Shown piece by piece: positions 34,168 to 48,100 of a stretch of DNA of 64,000 nucleotides. The translations under genes and the position numbers were made by a program. The notes beneath the pieces are model-generated. The model ran no database searches, was not told where the DNA came from, and worked only from the letters and a program-made list of their open reading frames with translations. Position 1 is the first letter of the stretch. The number at the start of each line of letters is the position of its first letter. The DNA is from Monoplex corrugatus (lineage: Eukaryota; Mollusca; Gastropoda; Littorinimorpha; Ranellidae), in NCBI GenBank assembly GCA_030674185.1, contig CM060305.1, forward strand, positions 169,577,495 to 169,641,494. Direction: 5' to 3'.

Positions 34168-37100
34168 ATTTCTTACTGCAAAGAATAAACCTACCAGCAT
34201 TACACGCTGTAACACTGGAATTATCTAATAATACCCACAACGGTGATGGGCCAGCATTACAGTATCTGCCAATGAGCTATACGTCCCTGGTTTAATTCCC
34301 ATCACTTTTCTCCCATTCTATCGGACCTTGGGTGATGAGAAAATACATGGAGGTCCTGTATGCAGCATGTACCTAACCAACATAAAAGATTTCATGGCAA
34401 CAGACTTGTCACAGGCAAAATTTCACAGAAAAATGTAAACAAAAAACAGTTAAAACAGATTTTTAAAAAATACACATACATGTATACATAATGATCAGAA
34501 AGCTGATCGTGGTTGCCATTCATTGCCCATCAAAGAGTACGCAAACTGTGTGTGCTGTACAAATGACGCAGAGCAACATGTATCTAAGACAACGACGCTT
34601 GAAATGCACAATGAGTTATTCCCATAATTAGCTTAGCATTAAGATTAAAGTGTTTTCTGTTTCCAAAGAAAAAATATTCCAAGCAACCAAAATCAGCATT
34701 TTAACTCTCCAAGCCCAATATATCAACAGGTAAACTCGAAACTGGAAAATAAAAACGGCTTCTGTGCAAAAATAAGCAAGCTACTTAATAGCATTATCCA
34801 GTTAAAAAGAAGACTATTGCTAAAGCTGTCCTCATACAAATCTTCAAAACCAAACTTCTTATAAAGACCCTCACTGAACCCAAGGCACACGTACACATGC
34901 ACAGCTATTTCTTTAATTGCTGTACGTTTTCTTTTTTTCTTTTTTGTTTTTTTAATGATCACCAATACCAATACCACCAGAAAATATACATACATTCTTT
35001 TCATAGCTATTTTCACAGTCATGAATAAATACATTACACCTTTGCATTTAAGTACACAAAATGTATGATCTGAAAATTTATTTTCCACAAGTTGGTTTTG
35101 TTGCTGTTATAAACTGTATGCTATACTTTATTGACTGAATACATGTATTAGCAACGGCAGAGGCAGATATGTAAGCTGGTCCAACTTCTAATATCTATAA
35201 TGCTGGAAGTTCCATTCATTTGTTATTTCCATCAGTGTCACCTTAGAACTGTCCAGTGCAGCCAACATGAGTATCAGGAATTGATAAATATGACAAAAAT
35301 CCAACAAATACATCACTCGTTAACTGAGGGTCAAATGTTCCAGCTACCAAATAATAAAAAAGGTAACACAAGACTCAATACTACTATTGTCATTTTAACA
35401 TATACATAATTTTCCCACATGTTTTACTTCGATACTACTTTCATTATGCTCAAACACAGAAACACAACTCATCTCCACACTAACACACATATGTTCTATT
35501 TCAAAACTAAGCAAAACACTGCATAAGTACGGAGAGAACATATCAGCACAAACTGAGCTGTAAAATAAAGACTTATTTCACTGTATACACAGACAGGCAC
35601 TATCTCTTCATATGATTGCATAACCATTTAATTCTTGTAGCCTATCCGACACCAATCAACAGAAACGGTTAATATCAATTAAGTGAGAAAGCCCTTGTAA
35701 GGTCCGTCAAAATATACAAAGAACAAAATAATAATAATGCCATACTGGCACATTGTGAAGATTTGGTAGCAGGTATACATTTTATGAAATGCACGAATAA
35801 AAACACAAATTTATAAAAAGGAAAATAGAAAACCTGCATTTTATCCATTTGTCAACTTAACTGGAAAACCTAATAGCAATGGAACACGGACAATTTCTTT
35901 TTTGGCCATTGTAAGTACTGCTTGCAATCCTCAACAACAACTACTGCTTGCAATCCTCAACAACAACTACTGCTTGCAATCCTCAACAACAACTAACTTT
36001 TTTTTTTCTTTAGCACGACTTGCAATCCTCAACATCTAACATTTTTTTTCTTTATTTCTTTTTCCTTCACGGGGGTTGATTTAGAGAACTATTCTATTTT
36101 TGCCTAAACTCTTGCTTTGGGCTCCCCCATACAACACCAAGCCCACGTTTGGCTCCCAGGTGCACTATCAAACCCATTGTTTTGCAGCAGTCACAGTGCC
36201 AGGCAATCCACAGGAGCTATGGACTTCTAGTCACTTTGAGGCCAAAAACCAGAGGAGACACTGCATTACAGGAAGGTCACATGGGCTTCAGCAGTACCTA
36301 TCCTAATTTAACTCTTTGGAGACCCACTTCTCCCAATAAAAAATGACTTCCATGAACCACCACCACTCACAACTTGGATACGCAGTTATCCCAGTGCATG
36401 GAAGAATCCAGAGAAACTGTCAAGCGAGATCACCATGATAGCAGGGCATAAAGGACCACTAACCAAAGAGACAATTTCCACAATACTGACCAATGTGGGT
36501 ATGGGAGATAATGCTATCTTCAAACTGCTGAGTCAGGCTGTACTCTGCTTCCTATCAGATATCTTGGTGTCCATCATGAAACTAAAAGTCTCAATAACAT
36601 TTTTTTATGTGATTACATTTCGAATCTATGATCACAACTCTCACAGCTGGGCCTAACTGGGACTGCATATAGCACACCTTTATAGTTTGCTTAATTTTAC
36701 GTTCAAGTTAATTGAGGAGACTAGTTTTTTAATCAAAAATCAAAGCACGTACATACGCACATCAAGAGACATGACCCCAAGATTTTACACTGGCCAATCC
36801 AATCCACTAAAGCAATTTCATCCCAAACCAAGACTATCTGGTATGCTATACAAACACATACATTAAATATGCATCATATCTATTAACCTTGTTTCATCCC
36901 AAACCAAGACTATCTGGTATGCTATACGAACACATACATCAAATATGCATCATATCTATTAACTTTGCTTGCCTTTCTTCCTCAGGAATTTGGATACACT
37001 GAATCCAACAAGTTAGTGATGACACTGTTACTTGAACATGTGAAAACTGCTAGATGTATAATTCACAAATATCTTATTTAATTTAGAATGTGAGAAAGGA

Positions 37101-40100
37101 TCTGATAAGGACAATCTCAACCATGAAACATATTTTATATTTGAACACTGCTTGTTTTACTGACAACGTATGAAAGTTTCAGTTGATCCAATTTTGTGAA
37201 TGACTTGCCATTCCTGATTTGTCTTTCTTCTTTCTCTCTCTTGAACCAATATAAAGCGCTTACATTAATGTGACAAAAACAGAATCACACTGCATGGGAT
37301 TGCATTGATGGGTACTGTACTGAAAAGTTAAGTAAATGTGGGTATGTTGTTACAGTCCCAAAAGAGAGAAAGTAGGATTGTATCCCTTACACTGGTAAAG
37401 CTAAACAAAGAAGCAAACAAAAAGTGTCTGGTAATGTTGCTGTCAGGTCATGAAAAAGAGAAGACAAAACTGCGACAACTGTAATCAGCTCACTAGAAAA
37501 TGAAAAGATAAAACTGCAACACACACACATTTCCTGGGAACAAACTTCAAGGAAAAACTGAATACTGTAATGGTGTGGAATACTCACTTTGTCTCCCCCC
37601 CCCCCCCCCAAAAAAAAAAACAAACTATATTCCCCTCCTTCCTCCCCTCCCCCAAACCTACAACCAGGCACAAAGAATCAACACATTATGCTTCACAGTT
37701 TGTCCCATTAATCAGCAAGTTTGAATGATTCATCAGCAAATTCGCTCAATGGTAATGGAAAGGCAAATCAGTATCATGGAAAAGGCAGATCACTACACAC
37801 AGTGTGTGCATAGCAAAATCAGTTGAAATTATTTATTTTAGTTCTATTAGAAAACCCATTATTTGACGCGAACAGACGCTCTAGAACCAGTTCTCTTAAA
37901 AAAAAAAAAATTAAATTTTTTTAGAGCTTACAACTTTCCAATGAATATAAAAAGATTTACGACAGCATTTTCACTTCGGTTCTGACAGCACAAAACAAAA
38001 AACCCAAAACAAAAAACGAAGAAACAAAGACACTCTCGTCTTAGAAAGATCACAAAATACATGGACTAAAAACAACATCTCCATTTCTCTTCTGTGAATA
38101 TCTGGGAGATAAAACGTCACAAAAATGCTATAAGAACTTATCACACTTGAAATACACACAGAGCGCCGCGAGTTCACAACGCTCATGGACATCCATATCT
38201 ACCATTAGCTAAAAGCAGTACTGCCCTTCAATAAATGGTTTGCATAAATTTTGCTTAGTGTAACGGAACGCAACGCTGCATGCAACCAAATAAACACACA
38301 AAATCAAAACTTCTGTTTCTGTGATAATTACAAACTGTTGTCACTTCAAACATAACTTCACTTTCAGAAATAAAGTTCGTTATTGAAAATAAAACAACCC
38401 CCAAAAATGTATGATGATGAAGCTTAGGAGACAGACAGAGGCCACATTCACAGTGATGTTGTTTCTCCTGCATTTCCCAGGAATCATGAATTGAACTTCT
38501 GCTGTTAAATAAACTTTGAGATCATGATTATATTACACATATGTTGACCAGTTGACACAAAAGTCAGGCCTTTAGATGAGATTCTTTTCTTTTCTTCCAC
38601 CCCCCCCCCCTCCCTCCCCCACCCGGTCAAGACAAGAAAACCAAAAATGCCACCATTCTGAAGATTAGGGGGTTAGACAATGAGGAAATACACATAGAAC
38701 TATTCTGAGCAATGCCTTAAAAAAAAAGAAGACACATCCCACACACCACAACAGACTACATTTGAACACAGGAAAAGTTAAGAGATTTTGATTTCCTTGC
38801 TATCAGAAAAAATAGCGCAAACAATTTATCTCTTTGGTTTTATTTGTTTGAATTTTGTTCTTCTTCTTACTCTTTCCAACAGTATGGGACTGCATGAAGG
38901 GATTAAAAAAAACAACACTGCTATAGACATCTACTGTGACACTGGTTTAATCTTCTAACAAGAAACAATCTCAGAAATACAATCTCATGAATTAAAACAA
39001 GCACGTGTCTTCTTGGTAAGCAAATGCTGTTCAAAATGAAAGAATGAACAAGTCAGTAAAGCAAAAAACTAAACATATTTTTCATTCTGTAAAGCAAAAA
39101 ACTTAATTTTCACTCAGTAAAGCAGAGAACATCTTTCAGTCAGTAAAGCAGAAAACTAGACCTTTCTTAATACTACAGTATTCCTCAACACCGCAATTCT
39201 CTGAACATATTCTGGACAAGTTTACCGGTGAGAAAAATTTGTTGAGGTCTCTTTATGTTCAAGTTTCATCACACATGCATGTGAACAAGAAGAGTACAGA
39301 CACTATATCATCTAGCGTATGATATCCCTGAAAAGGGATGTGTGTTTTAATTTCCAATAGCTGTCACTGTAACACACTGATCTTTGTGAAGTACTGGAGG
39401 GCACAAAAATGCACCGTTTTCTAGCTGAGCTATCCTTAATGCAAGTCTTCACTGTCCCAAATGAGCGTCTTCTTTTCTAATAATGTTCTGATCATGTAAC
39501 TTGTAACATTCAAGGCATTTTTCTGCACAGAAAATGGTATCAAAATAAACAACACTATGAAGAGGAAGAACTTACTGGCATATATGGCAACCCTGATGCA
39601 GACTTGTCATGGGCAATATGTTTATTTTCACAAACAGCATTAATGAGTATGAGGTGACAAAGCTTTCTGTGTTCTCTTAAAACTGAAATTGGCACAATAG
39701 CAACAAGTGTACATATTTAATTAATTTACCATATATGTGGCAGAAATGAGATCTGATGACGTTTCACAAGTTCTGGGTGGAAAACATGTTATTCCAAGTC
39801 AAGGAACACAGTTTCTTTTATTTCAGTGAATAAATAAGAGTCAAACCAAAAGGCTAAGACACGATTTTCATCTAAATACAATGTGCACATGCCTGCACAC
39901 ATTCACCATAAACTCAACCTCTCTCACTAAACCTACGTACTACTCGACATATTGATTGCAATGAATCTTTTCGTTTTGTTTCGTTTTGTTTTTTAAATTA
40001 ATAATGATAAATAAGTAAATAAATACACACACAAATGTCATCAATAATCCAATAAATCGAGAACAACAGAACTGTACTTTTCTGATAAAAACTGCTTTGC

Positions 40101-42849
40101 TTTGGAATGGAAGTGACGGAATACATGAGAATGAATGATCTACACTAAAAACAAAGCTAATCATATTAGCAGCCAAGCTACTCACCCTCATCACATTAAA
40201 GGAACTCACAATACAAATTTATACCTGAAAGACAGCAGCATTTCAACATTTGCAATCAGTTTGGTATTACGTTTGTATGAGGGAAAAAAGGTTGTTCAAA
40301 ATGATATATTGATGGCACAGTTATTAACAGATATCAACTGACCTCCACTTCATTGTACAAAATTCACTTGATAGTCTGTTTTGAACAAGAATGACATATC
40401 TGTATCCACAAAGTATTAGCCACCATCATCAGATTTTGACCCACCTGCGGAAACATCTATATTTCATCTACTAAGGAAAAGTGGCAGACTTCAGCAGACA
40501 TATGTCTGAAGGAAAAATTTGTGTCATGGGTCAAGGGTATACATCTGCGACTGGGACAACACTGGGTGATGCCATCATACTCTTTCACGACTTACTTTAA
40601 CCAGTTTGCAGTATATAGTGTAAACTTAACTTTTAAAAGCTGAGGAAAAAGGATCTTTGCAGAGTCTTTATTTCCATTAATTTATGACACACAGCTCACC
40701 CCAATGTAATGTTTTATTACTGGTTGTCAATGGAACAGTAGCAAAACAGCAGGCAAAGAAACTTCAGTCAGTTCCAGCAGAAATGTGGAAAATGTTGATC
40801 AGACCTGGCAGAGGTATTCTTCAAGGAGAAAACTTTAGATAGTTAAACTTTTCAAAAATGTACAGGACAGAAAAGCACTTTTACTCAGGCCTACTATCAT
40901 TCCAGTTGAAGTATTTAAGTAACACACGTTTAGCATTATTATCTTTGTGACCATTTCTAAACAAACAAGACATACTTCAATGCACCAACTTATTACACAG
41001 GTATTATGTCGTATCATATGAAAAATTGCATACAGGAACAATGAGCAATGGGAGGAGACAGGAGCTGTTTTACATAATCATAAGTAATGCCTATGCAATC
41101 ATTTAAAACTGGCTTGCAAAACTGGTTACTTTACCAAAAAGTACAACATGAACCACAAACATCACAACACACACATGAACATGTACCGCAGTTAAGACCC
41201 CTTGATATGATAACATTATTGAACTCAGCACCTCTCATCTTTCAACATCCCTGTGCCAGATAAACAAAAGAGTAACAATTAACATTTACAGTAAACTACT
41301 TACTGTGTTTTCTCTCTCCCTCCCAACAAACCTCACTTCCATCATTCCACTCTTTCCCAATTATAGTGAAAAACTCCACTTAAGAAAAAAAAAAAAATCT
41401 TTAAAATCTTGCAAACAAATATTTTCCAACCACGAAAGCAAACAAAACAATTTCAAACCACAAAAGCAAACAAACTAAATCTGTAATTTTAGTCCAATCT
41501 AAAAGCTTTCTAAATACAAATATCACTGAATTCTAGAAAACTGAATACATGCACAGCATCAATTTTTGTCGACATTCAAAAAACTATTAAAGGCAAAAAA
41601 ATGTAACTGTACACTGTGTATAAAAAGGGGAAATATCCATTTTAATACATCTGCTACAGTTTCAACATTTCAGATGCCCTAGAATACACGACAGCTGATA
41701 AGACGATGCACCATATAGTTCACACATTTCAATACAAAGCAATCCACAAAAACAATCCACGGGCAGGCACAAAGAGATCATACAATGATGAGAGAGAAAG
41801 CAATTCGTGTTACTGTCCTCAATTCCCCTGAAATGGAGTGGTCAATGACAACAAAATACCCTTTGTCACACAGGTCTGATTGTATCAATAAATACTTGTG
41901 AGCAGAGCGACGGATCGTTAATTCTGATCGACAAATGGTGCAGGTTGTTTTGGTTCATCTTCAGGCATGTGTACTTGACCACTGGACTAGTCTCTTCCAC
42001 AAAGAGTAATTTATGATGGGCATAATGGAGGCCCTTGTGCACAAAAGCATGTGGAGGAGGCAGACATGGCAACACACTTAAGTCACAATCTAAAACGTTA
42101 TTCAAAAATAGTACACACAATATTATTAACACAAAAGGTATACATACAATAACACGGGCAAAGCTTGCTATTCATTTATATAAAAATGACACACATGGAA
42201 CATTTTTATTGCCATTACTGAAAAAAAAATGACTAACACCACTTTCAAAGTTAATATCGCAACACATCTTGGAACAAACTGACAATACTTTGTTTTATTT
42301 TATAATATAATATACATACAGGATTTTGATATATTATTCAATGTTAATTGCATGATCAATCATCATTTTGATAAAACATGAGTTGGCAATTCTTCATAAC
42401 AGAACAGGACATCGATGAATTGTGTTAACTTTTTCCTTCAAAAGAAAAACAAAACAAAACCATAATGAAGGAGCCCCAACAAATACATCAACAACCATTC
42501 ATGGCATTGGAATAAATAAGTGACTTTGGCAAAAACATGACACATTCTCAGGATGTTCAAGCTGGAATGCAAAGGTTTTCCCAAAGCACAATGCTTTCTC
42601 CATCCAAATACACATCACAACTGTTATCAGAGACCCAGTGAGAATGAGAGACACGAACAAGTTGCATCATATTTGAAACAAGCCATTGTAATCAGGAATA
42701 TTCCTTTCTGCACATTATCACAATTTTCTAACCACACAATGATTCAACTCCAAAAACAAAACAACCTGTTCCCACGACACCACCTTTATCCCTACAGAAC
42801 AGTTTACACACACAAAGTATCTCCAGCCTACTAACATAGCACCCCCACT

Positions 42850-42905
42850 AACACACACACACACACACATACACACGCGCGCCGCGCGCGCACGCACACA
42901 CACAG
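42850..42905 (+). repeat. (CA)n microsatellite with palindromic CG island
   Basis: CA repeat split by GCGCGCCGCGCGCGC, one of the few CG-rich sites in the 30-49 kb block. Confidence 0.9.
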
Positions 42906-43301
42906 CAATAATAATAAAGTTCTCTTCATTCTCTTGCATGCATACAGGACAACATTCTCTTCCTATCTCATCACTGTAACTAGCAAACTCACATGCACAT
43001 TTTTAAACATGCCTTTTTTCCTGTGCTGTTGCTAGTGGTAACTAAACTGAGGCTAGTACAAAACGCTATGTGGCTATCCCACTTTGCTTGAGATCAAGAT
43101 CAATGATTCAAAATTTCACTGAAAAAAAAGGTCTGTTAAATACTTAAATCACTACTGGCAAACATTCACAGGTTTAGGTTATTAGTAATCTTTTAAAAAG
43201 AATGTTTAAAAACTTCAAAATGACGAGAGCAGTCCACATCCCAACAACCAAATCCAACAGACTCACATTCCATTATCTCACATGCACTGAATGGCCTGGC
43301 A

Positions 43302-43771
43302 GAGGTGGGAACTACCGAAAAAGTGAAAAAGAGGAAATCCCAGGAGAGTCCATTTTCCTGTGGAACATTTTTTTCAAGAATTAAAATCTCTGCCATACAT
43401 TGTTTTTTAAGGCATCAAATCAGACATTCAGAGATATTTAACCCTTTCACTTCCTCATCCTGTCCACCAGCCTCCTGCAAGAAGCTGGTGGACAAGGTGA
43501 GGGAGTGAAAGGGTTAAGTATTTTCAGCACATTCAGAGATATTAAAGTATTTTCTTCACATCCAGAGAGATATTGAAGTATTTTCTACACATTCAGAGAT
43601 ATTCAAGTATTTTCTACACAATCTAATTTCTTTGAATGTACACATTAAATCACATTACACTATCATACTTACTCTACTTTGAAAAATAGAAGCTGGATAT
43701 GGATTTTGTGAGGAAAGGGCCAGGAAATTATGCCGAGGAAATCTGTGGCTCCTAGAATTCCCACCCCTACT
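43302..43771. mobile_element. hAT-like non-autonomous element with nested TTAA mini-element
   Basis: The left end CAGAGGTGGGAACTACCG is inverted at the right end (GAATTCCCACCCCTACT), a CAGNGGTGGGAA-type terminal repeat as in hAT elements. Internal sequence (AAGAGGAAATCC, TTAAAATCTCTGCCATACAT, GGCATCAAATCAGACATTCA) recurs at 54.3-54.5 kb. An 8 bp target duplication could not be confirmed. A ~34 bp tandem repeat (TATTTTCTACACATTCAGAG) follows the nested insert at about 43518-43620. Confidence 0.55.
43438..43517. mobile_element. TTAA palindromic mini-element, short form (locus 10)
   Basis: A 72 bp palindrome (43442-43513) with TTAA exactly on both sides. It starts CCCTTTCACTTCCTCATCCT, is centred on CTCCTGCAAGAAG and ends GGGAGTGAAAGGG. 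It has the same length as the 2651-2722 copy and lies inside the TIR element above, so it is the younger insertion. Confidence 0.88.
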
Positions 43772-45018
43772 CAATCTATTATGACCTTCAAGATAACTTC
43801 ATAGAAAGAGTTACCTATCAAACGTCATTCCTTTACAGTTCTTCATAAGACTGCAAATATGCGACTCCATGTAGGTACCAAATGCAACACATTGCCAGCA
43901 TTAGCCATGTCACACAGTTCTTTGCCAGTTTAAGCACAATGCACTGATAGAATATGTACGCATCTCGCTATTTCAAATTTACCATATTTTCTTTCAATAA
44001 AGCTTTTGCACTATAACTAATGCTGAATCTTTTTCTTTTTAAACATCTAAAGATGAAAATAAAGAAACTCTTATAAACTCCTTACAAACATTTTTGTCAC
44101 TTAATGCTGATGAATATGTGACCAATTTTCTTGTTAAGAATCTTTCCCAATCCTCCGAGCATTTTGAGAAGTATAAAAGCCAGTTTACAAATCTTTAACT
44201 GATAACAATGCACATGTTCATAACATAGTGTATCAACACAACTGTGGAAAGTTATTAACATTTAAGCTGCAACTGTTTCAGAAAGAAATGACTACCATAC
44301 CTACTGTTATAACAAACCAACTTCAATGCTGTTCAAAAAGCAGCATGTGTTTACTAGTCAAATTAATTCACAACAAATTTTCATAGCGGAACTAAACGAA
44401 AATTGACCACTTCAAGACAATGTGTCAGGGTTTGAGTGACAACCAGGCTAATAACTGGATCACTACATAGATCGTATGTACCCAACAGTGACAAATTCAG
44501 ACACGCCAACTTCCAAAGCACACACACAAAATTAGAGTGCTTCCATAATAATTCAACTCAATGAAAATCAAACTGACTGAACATTCTTAAATACAAGCAG
44601 TTTCTGAGTAGTCTGTATTTCATTATCATCGTATATAATCTTTAAACTTAAAACACTGGATGACAGAAATTAAATGCAGAACAAGGTAGATGACATTACT
44701 GGTTATCAATATTGGTACAAATGGTAAGTCAGCAGACAAGGAGAAAATAATTGGGAGCTCAGTCAGATCAGCGAAATCTGGGTTGGACTATAACAGACAC
44801 CATTTAAGACTAGAATCTTCTGCCTGCACCAGGATAAAGGCAACTTGGAACAGTAAACATTTATGTACACACATTATGTCCATATTCCGCAGTTTGATCT
44901 GAGATTGTATATTATACAATAGTTATAGTATTTTGAAACAGTATCTTCCATTCCACTTATTAAGATGATTATTTTCAAAACAGTTAAGTCTGGCCTAGCA
45001 ACATTTCAATACCCAAAC

Positions 45019-45019
<1 letters not shown>

Positions 45020-45085
<66 letters not shown>

Positions 45086-45110
45086 TGTGTTGCGTGTGCG
45101 TGTGCGTGCA
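45020..45110 (+). repeat. (TG)n microsatellite
   Basis: Pure TG for about 65 bp, then GTGCGTGTGCGTGCATG. Confidence 0.95.
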
Positions 45111-48100
45111 TGTTTCCCCTTCTACGAAAAAATGTAGTTCGTTGTGCAACTGCAAATGCAATCAAAAGCAGCATCATTTTACAGTACAGCTTCAAATCTG
45201 AATTCATAAAGCTTCATATGAACCAAATAGCACATTTATACAAAACATGAACCAAGCACCCATGCACATTTGTGCGAAGAGCATCATCATTAGAATGTAA
45301 GCACACAGTCACCAATTCTACAAAAACTAAACACATTAAAATAAATTCTGTTTAAAGTATCGATGAGCAACAAAATCAAATTCATCACCTGCATAATGCA
45401 CACACATAAACCAACACAGATATAATCTGTCTCAATGGTCATTTCATTTAATCATGTTCATTATCCATTAATTACAAACAAGATGTTAGGAGAAGGTGGG
45501 CATTTTGGTTATGAAAGAGTTAATATAATTTCCTACTTTAACGTTAGCAGTAAACAACATGAAGATGGATATATGCTTCCTTCAAACAACTGAACACTGC
45601 ATTTGTGAAGTTAAATTTACTCTAACAAAAAAGGATAAATACATTTTAAAAAGTTTTTCGATATGTAAATGTTCTGATCAAATGCTATAATTTACCAATA
45701 GCCTGTGAACTGCAATGGTGCATACGATGAATGCTGAGTAACAGTATCACAAAATGATATTTTATGGATGAATACCATGTCGAGTTGTTACTTGAATATC
45801 AGTAAGGCAAACACTGCCTTTCATGAGAATAAACAGAAAGAGATGATAATCATTTCCAAACAATTTTTATCTTTTAATTTTGAATCACTGTGATCACATA
45901 ACAGAAAATGGGCTTGCTTGTAGATCTAATGCATTGCCTTGTAGTCAGACCTACAATACACACAAAGTAACACCAATCTATTAATCACCCAGACATTTTG
46001 GGCAACATCAACAATAAAAACCGACTCCTGTTCAGCTGAAGACAAATTTGTAGGCCATAAGTGCGTTTTCCTTCTGTTTTAGAGCATATTATCTGATGGA
46101 TTCGTGGGTAGAGGGTTTACCATAATCGTGTGAAACGGCCACTGCCATTTCTCATTTACGCAAAAATACTTTATAAGAGAAACACCAAATACGGAAAATC
46201 CTCAATCAAAAAACACACTGGGATTTAAATAAAAATTGTTAAGAGTGAATAAATTGTTTCAAACAGTTTCAAATTATAGTCAATGTTGACATTTTGGAAA
46301 GGATACAGAAGATTTCAATTAACATTGGGATTCTCTACGCCTAAGCTGATTGTGATCAGATGTAACTTTGTCACACAGTAGTTGATACAAGTACAATACA
46401 CATGATAATGTGGAAATATCAGATAATATGAGCAGAAAAGCCACTTGCTTTTAAGCTGAACATACATATATATGTATGCACTTCCCTTTGTGCCCACAGT
46501 GCTAAAAAAAACAAAGGCATTTTGAACATCGCTGGGACAGCCTGATGTTGTTAGAGTAGATGAAGAGCGCTAGAGAAATGTGTGAAATGTACAGATAGCA
46601 GCACTTGGGAAATGTGGTCGTGCCCAGCTGGAAAGAAATCACAGTGCGCTTGTTAGCTTAGACATCAGGGACATAAGAGGGCTAGAACAATCAGACCCAT
46701 CTAAACACGCACCTTAATGGAAGTCCGTTTTAATTCTCCAACATTCACACCTTTTTTTTTAACATAAATTTGATATTGTACAAAAGTTTGTTAACTGCTC
46801 TTTTCTTTAATCAAGACATTTTTTGTCATTTTTATCTTCGTTTCACATATCAGGACACAGTTTTCCACTTTTGTATTCAGCCAGCCAAGAACACATTTTT
46901 TGAACATTTGTGAAGTGGGCTCTTAGAAGGCATGACAAGTATATACCACTTACACATCTGCCTATGGGTACAATTTGTACATGGCTCAATGAACATAACC
47001 ATTTAATTTCACTGATACAACCACAAGAACCATTAATCCAGCTTTCCAAATCTTTTCCATGTCAAGGTTAAGAATCCATAGTATACCAATACAGACATGG
47101 TGTTCGCATAAATCAGTCGGGTGTCAGTAATATGCAAAAAGAAAAAGTTGTAAGTGGCGGTGTTTGGAATCTTTTAATAAATCATACAAAACAAAAATTT
47201 TAAATGAAAATGAAATAAACCATCTAAAACAACTGTCCCCAGGTATTTGTCAGCTGACTGAATACAAAGCATGGAGCAGACAGTGTGACCCACTGAGCAA
47301 GCAGATCTGATTTGTCTATAATCATCCTGCACACATTTTCATACAAATCTACACATACACGCACACACATTTTAGTGCAGTGGAATTTGAGGCTATGAAC
47401 GTCTGGAGGGAGGAATCATCACCACTGCTATGGAAATGTTTACACTACATTACAATCCTGCTGCCAGCCATGCGGCACATCACAGCCAAAACCAGATCAT
47501 GATTATAAAAAAAGCACATGCATAAAATTCATGATACAGTAATGTGAAGTGTTCAGTTACTTGTAACTCCTTTACATTTATAACATGGATGTAATATTGT
47601 TTTGTCACATTTTTTTTGATAAATCTCATAAAACTGATACGCTGAAAAATTATAACATAAACATCATAATACAGCAGTTCGTAATGGCTAGAAATTCTAT
47701 CAATTCATCAACACACAGTGACACATCAACATATTTGTTATGCAATCTGATACAAAATTTTTTTTTTTTTTTTTTCGTTTTTTCCCCCTTTTTCTTTCAT
47801 CAAATATACAAGTCACAATATCAACACATGACGGAAGCTGGTGAAGCACCTCTAACCTGAATCTTTTGCATGATCAACAATAGTAACATTCAACATAAAC
47901 ATTTGAGACATCAGTATCACAGGTATCCTCTAGTCCTGCCAACTGACAGATTGATTTTTTTTCAGACAGTGGAAACCACACAAACATCTTACATGTAATT
48001 GCCACTACACTGTTACATTATCAAAACATAATTTGCACTTTTCCATTTGACATGGCATCACAAGAGTCTTTATTGAAATAACTTTTTTTTTAATTTCAAT